In this document: positions 14,281-20,980 of the stretch, piece by piece
Numbering within the stretch: position 1 is the first letter of the stretch
Layout: each line of letters opens with the position of its first letter
Origin: a virus
Strand: one strand, 5' to 3'
Length of the DNA stretch: 24,706 nucleotides
Virus record (IMG/VR): IMGVR_UViG_3300027782_000347
Coordinates: 1 to 24,706 of that record
Position numbers and translations under genes: made by a program
Notes under the pieces: generated by a model
Told to the model about the DNA's origin: nothing
The model's input: the letters and a program-made list of their open reading frames with translations, nothing else
The model's database searches: none

Positions 14281-14964
14281 TTACAGCCATAAATTTATGA
14301 ATTGTTTGTATGTACCTCGTACATTCATACCAAAATTTATCGTACCAAAAACATCATCTGTAGAAACCCATTCACTATATTCATTTCTAGCTGCTTTTTT
14401 AATAATAGATAATTGTTTTTGTCTAATATCTTCGATTGTAGAACCAGAATTTTCCATAATCACTGAAGGTTGATAAAACGCATTAGTAGTACACAATGCA
14501 AGTAATTCAACTGGTAATTCTTTAGTGACTTGGTAATTGATTTTATTACTTTCTCGTATAGGATACGATACGTTCACCGTATCTTTTATTTTGTTGATAG
14601 CATTTCTAATATAATTGTGTGTCAATAGTTCATCTTTGAAATCGTCATTAAACACAACATTATCAATAGCATTGTCTTTAGCATAATTCACAATTTCTAG
14701 TGCAGGAAAACCAGAATATTTGGGATCATAGTTATCTAAAGTCAAAACAATAAACTGTATTGGCCTGATGTTCGCAGAAACCCAATTAGCTATCGCCTCA
14801 GCTGTTGATTTAACACCTTTTGGTTCTGCGTCTTTCTGATAATTGTTTACATAATAGTCGATATCTACGAAAATCGCAACGATTTCGTCTGATGTGTCTT
14901 TAGCTAGTTGCCATAGATTGTATGCGCTGCCATATCCGCCGCTAAGTGAAACTGCTGTTTTCAT
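14281..14964 (-). CDS. PP-loop-like protein with altered loop SGGYGS (subfamily B, copy 1)
   Basis: A 227-residue protein starting MKTAVSLSGGYGSAYNLW. The PP-loop signature SGGxDS is present except that Gly replaces Asp, at residues 8-13. It shares with the copy at 16401-17132 IFVDIDYY/VFVDIEYF, LDNYDP.YSG.P.LEI.NYA and V.FNDD.KD. It has no zinc cysteine cluster and is shorter than subfamily A. The start is supported by GAGGAA 6 bases upstream, and a perfect late promoter word lies 23 bases before the ATG. It may bind nucleotide without normal ATP-pyrophosphatase chemistry, or act as a partner of a subfamily A enzyme. Function unknown. Confidence 0.82.
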   Translation of the reverse strand: MKTAVSLSGGYGSAYNLWQLAKDTSDEIVAIFVDIDYYVNNYQKDAEPKGVKSTAEAIANWVSANIRPIQFIVLTLDNYDPKYSGFPALEIVNYAKDNAIDNVVFNDDFKDELLTHNYIRNAINKIKDTVNVSYPIRESNKINYQVTKELPVELLALCTTNAFYQPSVIMENSGSTIEDIRQKQLSIIKKAARNEYSEWVSTDDVFGTINFGMNVRGTYKQFINLWL

Positions 14965-14986
14965 TTGGGTTCCTCAGTCGTTATGG

Positions 14987-14994
14987 TATTTATA
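14987..14994 (-). promoter_or_regulatory. T4-type late promoter TATAAATA for PP-loop genes B1 and A2
   Basis: A perfect TATAAATA on the minus strand, overlapping the end of the upstream PP-loop gene (14990) and 22 bases before the ATG at 14964. It would drive the last two genes of the cluster up to the terminator at 13383-13408. Confidence 0.75.
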
Positions 14995-15859
14995 CGGATT
15001 TTGGATTAAGAATACCTTTCCATATACCAACATCAGGTAAACCTTTTAGATTAAAATGACCAGTTTTTGCGAAATCTGACATAACTTGTTCTTTAGTTTT
15101 AGTTATACCTATGCCGGTTTCGAAATAGATCCATTCTTGTGGGGTGAGCATGAATTTTCCTCCACCATACTCGTACGCTTTCGTTTCTCTCCAATCTGTG
15201 ATTTCGTCAGGAGTCATTCCTTGAGAAAGCAGTTCAGTATACTTACGTTTCATGTTACACTTATAGCATTTTCCACACTCTACAAATTCATCAGAAATAA
15301 CATCAATTTGCGGAGAACTGCATCCAGTAGTCATTTCTATGATGTGTGTTGGTAGTTCTAATAGAGCATGAGACCTATTATATCTTGGATGCCAATCTCC
15401 ATGCACTAGCGGTTCCCAATATTCGCCTCGATTACACAGTTTATTGAAAAGATTGTGAGCTGCGTAATAGAGAGGCGTGTACTCTAAGTGTTCGACGACT
15501 TTCTGGTGTTTGTCTTCATAACTACCACCTGCCGCGATTCTATCATAAGTTCCGTTGTTTATGAATGGAGCAGCATATTGTATAATTATCAACGCTTTAT
15601 TATTGATTTGTTCGCTGATATCAGTGTTTTTCACATTATACTTTATGTATTTAAAATCGCGAATTTTTCTCAATTCTTCCGCGAGAATCAAAGAACGTTG
15701 ATATTGGATAGGAGATTTGTCAGCATAAATTTGACTATGGTAATGCTCTTCTCCTAGATACATCGCAGTGACTTCATCATCCGTTTCGTGAAGAAGTTTC
15801 CATAGTATGTAAGTAGAATCTACACCGCCAGAATAAGGCACAAGAGTTTTTGTTGGCAT
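14990..15859 (-). CDS. PP-loop ATPase, QueC-like with zinc motif (subfamily A, copy 3)
   Basis: A 289-residue PP-loop ATPase with SGGVDS at residues 10-15, a complete canonical signature. Cys180, Cys195, Cys198 and Cys201 (CGKCYKC) form a QueC-type zinc site, followed by WRETKAYEYGGG and WIYFETG. It is clearly homologous to copies 1 and 2 and closest to copy 2. The ATG shares a base with the stop of the hydroxylase gene (TAATG), so the two are probably co-translated. The exact substrate is not evident; family options include QueC-like nucleobase chemistry, RNA thiolation or lysidine-type chemistry, and amide or peptide bond formation. Confidence 0.88.
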   Translation of the reverse strand: MPTKTLVPYSGGVDSTYILWKLLHETDDEVTAMYLGEEHYHSQIYADKSPIQYQRSLILAEELRKIRDFKYIKYNVKNTDISEQINNKALIIIQYAAPFINNGTYDRIAAGGSYEDKHQKVVEHLEYTPLYYAAHNLFNKLCNRGEYWEPLVHGDWHPRYNRSHALLELPTHIIEMTTGCSSPQIDVISDEFVECGKCYKCNMKRKYTELLSQGMTPDEITDWRETKAYEYGGGKFMLTPQEWIYFETGIGITKTKEQVMSDFAKTGHFNLKGLPDVGIWKGILNPKSV

Positions 15860-16404
15860 TATCTAAACTGAGGTCCATGAAACCAGTTGACGAGTGAATA
15901 TCTTGTTCCTTTGGTTACAGGAACAACTCGATGTTTAATGAAAGAAGGGAACACGATAATAGAACCTCTCGCGCGAGTATCTGGTCGTGTGCTGTTTTCG
16001 AATTCAAAATATCCTTCTTCGTAATCATTTGGATCTGTAATCGTTATCACTATACTTAGCTTACGATAATCGTTATCACCTACTCTTGCCGAATCTTCAT
16101 GAAACTCGTAGAATCCACCTGGTTCGTACACAGTAAATTGAGCTTCTTCACAACCAACAAGCTCGTAGTTCCATGCTTGTTTATTAGCTAAATTTACATA
16201 ATGACTAGTTAATCCGCATACCCATGAATCTGATGGAAACCATGAAGTCTTAGATATTCTGATAGATTCATCGGTTCTTTTTTCTTCATGATAACCTACG
16301 ATAGCTTCCTCCATAGGCAATTTCATTCCTTCATCAATAATAGCTTGGCAAACAGATCCTGGTAGTATAGAATCCCATTTCCAATACATTGGATCAACTA
16401 TCAT
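15859..16404 (-). CDS. 2-oxoglutarate/Fe(II)-dependent hydroxylase (prolyl hydroxylase-like)
   Basis: A 181-residue dioxygenase of the PKHD/prolyl-hydroxylase fold. The ATG at 16402-16404 overlaps the upstream stop as ATGA and has GGAAGG nearby; a GTG at 16419 would add only 5 residues. Iron ligands are His102 and Asp104 (FHEDS) and His158 (FIKHRVVPV); Arg168 and Ser170 (GTRYSL) bind 2-oxoglutarate. The spacing and the flanking YEPGGFYEFHED, RKLSIVITI and GSIIVFPSF are textbook. Such enzymes hydroxylate proline or other residues using O2, releasing succinate and CO2. They are frequent in marine T4-like phages, with targets largely unknown. Here it sits between PP-loop genes in one operon, about 1.5 kb from a Gly-Asn-Pro-Gly-rich adhesin. 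Confidence 0.92.
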   Translation of the reverse strand: MIVDPMYWKWDSILPGSVCQAIIDEGMKLPMEEAIVGYHEEKRTDESIRISKTSWFPSDSWVCGLTSHYVNLANKQAWNYELVGCEEAQFTVYEPGGFYEFHEDSARVGDNDYRKLSIVITITDPNDYEEGYFEFENSTRPDTRARGSIIVFPSFIKHRVVPVTKGTRYSLVNWFHGPQFR

Positions 16405-17132
16405 ACCTTTTCCTTCCACAGCTTAATATATTGTGGGTATTGATACATCAATTCTTTCGCAAAAATGATTTCACCAAAATCCTTATCTGTATCAGCAATC
16501 CATACTTTATTTTTTTTAGGGTCTGTATGATTTGTTAGCACAGCATTTTTGGCCACAGTGATTTGTTTTTCTACAATTTGTTGTTCCACAAAACCTTGAT
16601 TTTCTAACAACACAGATATATCGGCTATTTTGTTTGTTACACATAATTGTTTTAATTCTGATGGTAATAGTTTAGAACATTGAAAATTTGTTAAACCATT
16701 TTCTATCAGTGGATACTCAACGATAACGTAGTTACCTTTCAGGCGATTATTTACTTTTCGTAATAATACTTGATCAGGGACAACATCTTTTATGTCATCA
16801 TTGAATATGACTTTATCGTATTCTTTTATTCTAGCATAATTTATGATTTCTAATTGAGGAATACCTGAATATTGTGGATCATAGTTGTCTAGATCTAACG
16901 AAACGAATTTTATTTTTCTGACGTTTCTATTAATCCAATTCACTATTTGATTAAATGCAAAAATATCACCTCTTTTTGATAAGTGTGTTCCTGTTGGGCA
17001 AGGCATTACGTTTGAATTAAAATACTCAATATCTACAAACACAGCTAGTATTTCATCGTGAGTAGATTTAGCTAAATTCCATAAGTTGTAAGCACTACCA
17101 TAACCACCAGTCAAAGAAACGACTGTTTTCAT
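16401..17132 (-). CDS. PP-loop-like protein with altered loop TGGYGS (subfamily B, copy 2)
   Basis: A 243-residue paralogue of the gene at 14281-14964. I start it at the ATG 17130-17132, which overlaps the upstream stop as ATGA and gives MKTVVSLTGGYGSAYNLW, matching its paralogue; a TTG at 17144 is less likely. The loop TGGYGS replaces both Ser with Thr and Asp with Gly of SGGxDS. Shared blocks are AVFVDIEYF, LDLDNYDPQYSG, LEIINYA and VIFNDDIKD. The two copies are quite diverged, suggesting an old duplication or separate acquisition, yet both keep the Gly. No zinc cysteines. Function unknown. Confidence 0.82.
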   Translation of the reverse strand: MKTVVSLTGGYGSAYNLWNLAKSTHDEILAVFVDIEYFNSNVMPCPTGTHLSKRGDIFAFNQIVNWINRNVRKIKFVSLDLDNYDPQYSGIPQLEIINYARIKEYDKVIFNDDIKDVVPDQVLLRKVNNRLKGNYVIVEYPLIENGLTNFQCSKLLPSELKQLCVTNKIADISVLLENQGFVEQQIVEKQITVAKNAVLTNHTDPKKNKVWIADTDKDFGEIIFAKELMYQYPQYIKLWKEKV

Positions 17133-17833
17133 TTCTTTTCCCAAAATTTGTCTCTATACAAACTAGCCCACGAAGATCTCATGCTCTGCTCGTGTCTCAA
17201 CTTATCTATATCATTCTTATTCATTGTTCTAACAACAGCTGTCTTATCAAAATTACGTTTGAATGGAATCACTTGCATTAGCGGATGCCCACGATTCATA
17301 GTAAATGTGCCTTCTCTTGCTTTTAAAAATCCTGGAAAATTGACATATTCTTGATGTTTGTCTGTTTCAACGATACCACTCATAAGTTCTATAGTATCAT
17401 CAGGTCTATTCAATGGCATAGTGAACAAACACGACCATCCAGGAGGAGTTCGTATGAGCCAATGATTGATAAACTTGAGAGGGATTGTAGGGTAATTAGG
17501 ATGGGTTGATAATTGTTTGATGCTATGATGTTCTATTATATTTCCATGAAAAAAATCAGTTTTCCACGAAACACCGCGACCATTATCAACAACTTTAAAT
17601 GTAACATCTGCTGCTAGAGGGATAATCCAACCAGTAGACATAGCGTCTAGGAATGGAGGACAACGCTTGAGCGTTGGCATTTCCATTCCTTCATCATTTT
17701 CGGTAAAGTTAGTTAATTTTTTATACCAGTCTGGAATCAGTTTGCGCGCAGGATAAGGTTCTGGTATGACATTCTTACCCTTTACTTCTTCACAAATAAA
17801 CTCAATCTTACACTCTTTCTCAGTAAACCACAT
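17129..17833 (-). CDS. Conserved phage protein, probably DUF6065-like
   Basis: A 234-residue soluble protein, function unknown. Motifs are PARKLIPDWYKKL, TLKRCPPFLDAMSTGWIIPL, VSWKTDFFHG, HWLIRTPPGWSCLFTMPLNR, GIVETDKHQEYVNFPGFL and, near the end, VIPFKR. I recognise this block order from uncharacterised proteins in marine T4-like phages and believe it is the family called DUF6065, but cannot check. The many conserved Trp, Pro and Gly residues suggest a compact beta-rich fold. It is the first gene of the PP-loop/hydroxylase cluster and overlaps the next gene by 4 bases, which ties it to that pathway. No promoter word is visible in the 20 bases before it. Confidence 0.75.
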   Translation of the reverse strand: MWFTEKECKIEFICEEVKGKNVIPEPYPARKLIPDWYKKLTNFTENDEGMEMPTLKRCPPFLDAMSTGWIIPLAADVTFKVVDNGRGVSWKTDFFHGNIIEHHSIKQLSTHPNYPTIPLKFINHWLIRTPPGWSCLFTMPLNRPDDTIELMSGIVETDKHQEYVNFPGFLKAREGTFTMNRGHPLMQVIPFKRNFDKTAVVRTMNKNDIDKLRHEQSMRSSWASLYRDKFWEKK

Positions 17834-17853
17834 AAAATCATCTCACAAGTTAA

Positions 17854-20598
17854 TTATTGAAGATCATAAGCAACTGTTACGCTAGTTCCTGGAGCAACTG
17901 TTACGGTATATGTAGTCAGAGAAGGAGTGGTTGAATTTTGTGTTGAGTTTGTAGTTGTGCCGCCTGCATTACCTGGATTACCAGAAGTTGCTCCTGTTCC
18001 CGCAGTTCCCGCAGTTCCCGCAGTGAATCCAGTTCCGGCAGTTCCAGCAGTTCCGTTAGTTCCGGCTATTCCTAGATTAGCAGTTCCCGCAGTTCCCGCA
18101 TTCCCTGAACCAGAACCAGCAGTTGCTCCAGTTCCATTAGTTCCAGCAACACCAGCATTTCCAACACCACCTGCTGTTCCTGTGTTTCCTGCTATTCCTG
18201 ATGTTCCTAAATTTCTTGTTCCAGCAGTGCCAGCAATTCCTGCTGTGCCTATTCCACCAGCAGTAGCACCTGTTCCGGCAGAGCCTGGGTTTCCTGCGCC
18301 ACCAATAGTTCCTGCAGTTCCTGCTGTGCCAGGTGTTCCAGCAGTTGCTCCAGTTCCAGATGTTCCTGGAAATCCTCCAGTTCCACCATAACTAGCTCCT
18401 TGAGTACCAGCAGCTCCTGCTGTACCAGCATTACCTGGCGTTCCATCAGTCGCGCCAAAACCAAATGAACCGCCAGCTCCAGGACTTCCGCCACCACCAC
18501 TGCCACCAGGACTACCTCCTCCGCCGCCACCGCCGCCATAAGGTCCGGTACCAGGATTACCGGGATATGAAGCGATGGCTGGGCCGCCTCCGCCGCCACC
18601 ACCGCCAGAACCAGCAGCTCCAGGTAAACCGGAAGTTCCTGTATTACCTGCTAAACCACCAATACCAGCATTTCCGCGAACACCGTTGTTTCCTGCATTA
18701 CCTGCTGCGCCTGTTGATCCAGCTATTCCATTGGTTCCGGGATTTCCAGGATTTCCGGCAGAGCCTCCTGGTCCCCTATTACCTGCATTGCCCGGATTTC
18801 CAGCTGTGCCGCCTGGTCCACCTGTTCCTTGATTACCAGCAGCTCCTGCTGTACCGGCTATTCCGTTTGTTCCAGGATTACCAGCATTAGCAGTTCCGCC
18901 TATGCCGTTTGTACCAGCGTTTCCGACGCCGCCAGCCGTGCCACCAGTTCCAGCAATACCTGGATTTCCTGGGTTTCCTGCGGCTCCTCCTGGACCAGCA
19001 TTTCCAGGATTACCAGCAGTAGCAGTTCCAGCTATTCCATTGGTTCCAGGATTGCCTGGATTTCCTGCAGTTCCTGCTGCGCCATTGGTTCCTGGATTTC
19101 CTGCAGTTCCAGCTAATCCAGCAGTTCCCGCATTACCCGCAGCTCCTCCTGAGAATGTAGCATTAAAAGGTGTTCCTATAACAGAAGTTGCATTTCCTGC
19201 AGTTCCTGGATTTCCTGCAGTTCCCGCAATTCCAGAAGTACCTAGCGTTGCGCCAGTTCCTGCTGCTCCTGCAGTTCCCGCATTACCTGAGGTTGCTCCT
19301 GTTCCGTTAGTTCCAGCAATACCTGGATTACCAGCTCCACCAGCTCCACCTGAAGTTCCTGCTATTCCTGATGTACCTGGATTAGCTGTTCCTGCGGTTC
19401 CAGCAGCTCCAGGATTACCTGAAGTTGCGCCTGTTCCGTTAGTTCCCGCGATACCTATAGTACCTGAAGTTGCGCCTGTTCCTGCTGCTCCTGCTGTTCC
19501 TGCAGCTCCAAAACCGCCGGCAGTTCCTGTATTACCTGCTGCACCAGGATTACCAGCACCTCCTGGGTTTCCTAGATTACCAGCAGCGCCTGCTCCTCCG
19601 CTAGTTGCGCCAAAACCGTTAGTTCCAGCAGTTCCGATAACACCAGCATTAGCTCCGGTTCCATTATTACCAATAGTACCTGGGTTTCCGGCAATGCCGG
19701 CGTTTCCTGCATTTCCTGCTGTTCCACCTTGGCCTGTACCGCCAGATCCTCCACTATTTCCGTATGCGATGTTGTATGATTTTCCAGCTGGAATAGCGAA
19801 AATGCTTGATCCACCAGATCCGCCTGGATAACCTCCCGCATAAGAAGCTCCAGGATTTCCTTCACCACCGTAGTAAAAAGCATAAGATTTTCCTGAGGAG
19901 TACCAACCAGATGGGCCGCCAGCGTTTCCTCCGCCTCCACCGGCGCCACCAGTTCCTTGACCACCGGCGCCACCATAAACACCAGGATTACCTGGGTTAC
20001 CGGGATTTCCAGGATTTCCAGCTGTGCCGCCTGGTCCGCCTACCCCAGTATTTCCCGGATTTCCTTCAGTACCAGCAGCACCATTGGTACCAGCATTACC
20101 TACACCTCCAGCAGTTCCACCAGTTCCACCTGTTCCTGTATTACCTACACCACCGGCTGTTCCGTTAGTCCCAGGATTTCCATTAGTCCCAGCATTACCT
20201 GCCGAACCCGCAAGTCCTGCGATACCAGGATTTCCAGGATTTCCAGCTGTGCCGCCTGGTCCACCTGTTCCTTGATTACCAGCATTAGCAGTTCCGCCTA
20301 TGCCGTTGGTTCCAGGATTTCCTGCGCCACCAGCTGTACCACCAGTTCCCGCGATACCCGGATTTCCTGCAGTTCCAGCTAATCCAGCAGTTCCTGCCGC
20401 ACCATTAGTGCCAGGATTTCCAGCTGTTCCGGCGACACCATTAGTGCCCGGATTTCCAGGATTTCCAGCTGTTCCATCACCGCCTCGACCAGTCACACTA
20501 ACTGTACGAACTCCGTAAGGGACAGTGTATGTCCCTGGAGCATTGAAAGTAGTAGAACCAGCCGGAATTAAGCTTTTGATGAACAGAGCTAAAGGCAT
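17854..20598 (-). CDS. Giant collagen-like Gly-X-X repeat protein, likely tail adhesin
   Basis: 914 residues, mostly three-residue units such as GNP, GTN, GTA, GAA and GIA. The N-terminal cap (about 1-38, TFNAPGTYTVPYGVRTVSV) and C-terminal cap (about 890-914, TTYTVTVAPGTSVTVAYDLQ) are beta-like and resemble glycine-rich domains of phage tail adhesins. Three non-repetitive aromatic or Gly-rich inserts break the repeat at about 228-285, 470-487 and 665-722. Gly-rich segments alternating with variable loops recall gp38-type adhesins of T4-like phages, where polyglycine II helices pack into a sandwich. It may instead form a collagen triple helix. Its GC is higher than that of neighbours because of glycine codons. 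It lies among tail-fibre genes, which supports host recognition. Internal DNA duplications are present. Confidence 0.82.
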   Translation of the reverse strand: MPLALFIKSLIPAGSTTFNAPGTYTVPYGVRTVSVTGRGGDGTAGNPGNPGTNGVAGTAGNPGTNGAAGTAGLAGTAGNPGIAGTGGTAGGAGNPGTNGIGGTANAGNQGTGGPGGTAGNPGNPGIAGLAGSAGNAGTNGNPGTNGTAGGVGNTGTGGTGGTAGGVGNAGTNGAAGTEGNPGNTGVGGPGGTAGNPGNPGNPGNPGVYGGAGGQGTGGAGGGGGNAGGPSGWYSSGKSYAFYYGGEGNPGASYAGGYPGGSGGSSIFAIPAGKSYNIAYGNSGGSGGTGQGGTAGNAGNAGIAGNPGTIGNNGTGANAGVIGTAGTNGFGATSGGAGAAGNLGNPGGAGNPGAAGNTGTAGGFGAAGTAGAAGTGATSGTIGIAGTNGTGATSGNPGAAGTAGTANPGTSGIAGTSGGAGGAGNPGIAGTNGTGATSGNAGTAGAAGTGATLGTSGIAGTAGNPGTAGNATSVIGTPFNATFSGGAAGNAGTAGLAGTAGNPGTNGAAGTAGNPGNPGTNGIAGTATAGNPGNAGPGGAAGNPGNPGIAGTGGTAGGVGNAGTNGIGGTANAGNPGTNGIAGTAGAAGNQGTGGPGGTAGNPGNAGNRGPGGSAGNPGNPGTNGIAGSTGAAGNAGNNGVRGNAGIGGLAGNTGTSGLPGAAGSGGGGGGGGPAIASYPGNPGTGPYGGGGGGGGSPGGSGGGGSPGAGGSFGFGATDGTPGNAGTAGAAGTQGASYGGTGGFPGTSGTGATAGTPGTAGTAGTIGGAGNPGSAGTGATAGGIGTAGIAGTAGTRNLGTSGIAGNTGTAGGVGNAGVAGTNGTGATAGSGSGNAGTAGTANLGIAGTNGTAGTAGTGFTAGTAGTAGTGATSGNPGNAGGTTTNSTQNSTTPSLTTYTVTVAPGTSVTVAYDLQ
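18794..18840 (-). repeat. 47-base direct repeat inside the glycine-rich gene, copy 1
   Basis: By eye identical over 47 bases to 20237-20283 in the same gene. The two copies are about 1.4 kb apart and in the same frame, so they encode the same peptide (ending GTGGPGGTAGNP). Exact identity beyond what the amino-acid repeat requires points to recent duplication or recombination. Confidence 0.85.
20237..20283 (-). repeat. 47-base direct repeat inside the glycine-rich gene, copy 2
   Basis: Partner of 18794-18840. It overlaps a second exact 34-base repeat (20274-20307) whose other copy is at 18876-18909, so the two repeat pairs are nested but spaced differently. This indicates an insertion or deletion between them in one copy. 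Confidence 0.85.
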
Positions 20599-20614
20599 TA
20601 TTTTCCCTTAATTG

Positions 20615-20953
20615 TTAGCTAATTTTAACAGCTTTTGCAAGAAAATCACTTGGTAAATCAGCACTCTTAACTGCATATTTTCTTTTAGAAGCGATAACAG
20701 ATTTGTCATCTGATTCCCAATAGATTTCATCATATGTAAACACAGGCATTTCAGCGAATTGAACTTTTCCGCCGTTGCCGTCTTCGAACCAAGTGCTTAA
20801 TGCAGCTAAACAAGGAGAAACAGCATCTTCCGTGAATTCCACATCTCTAAAAGCAATGCTATTATCTATCAAATATTTCTTAAAGTCAGCAGAAGCTTTG
20901 TGTCCGAACTGAGAATGAAAGAAAAGATTATCATACTTGATTGGGGTAGCCAT
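20615..20953 (-). CDS. Hypothetical protein, possibly thioredoxin/glutaredoxin-like fold
   Basis: A 112-residue soluble protein, not recognised. The order strand (YDNLFFHS), helix (ASADFKKYLIDNS), strand (AFRDVEFTED), then FAEMPVFTYDEIYWESDD with a possible cis-Pro position, resembles a glutaredoxin scaffold, but no CxxC active site is present. A catalytic redox role is therefore unlikely. The ATG has AGAGGA upstream. Placed between the tail fibre and the glycine-rich adhesin genes, it could be a fibre chaperone or assembly factor, by position only. Confidence 0.6.
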   Translation of the reverse strand: MATPIKYDNLFFHSQFGHKASADFKKYLIDNSIAFRDVEFTEDAVSPCLAALSTWFEDGNGGKVQFAEMPVFTYDEIYWESDDKSVIASKRKYAVKSADLPSDFLAKAVKIS

Positions 20954-20980
20954 AGTTTTATTTTCCTCTTTTTGCTATTA

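Noticed and set aside
11451-15859. A 7-deazaguanine (queuosine-type) DNA modification pathway
   Set aside because: Only QueC-like PP-loop proteins are present; no QueD, QueE, FolE or transglycosylase gene is visible and two of five proteins have an altered loop.
17927-20518. Several long proline/valine-rich or histidine/leucine-rich open frames on the strand opposite, or in another frame of, the glycine-rich gene
   Set aside because: They are mirror readings of the Gly-X-X repeat (glycine codons read as proline on the other strand), have no ribosome sites and match no family.
17854-20598. Possible CRISPR-like or satellite array
   Set aside because: The repetition is coding, in steps of three bases in an intact 914-codon frame, with no conserved repeat-spacer layout.
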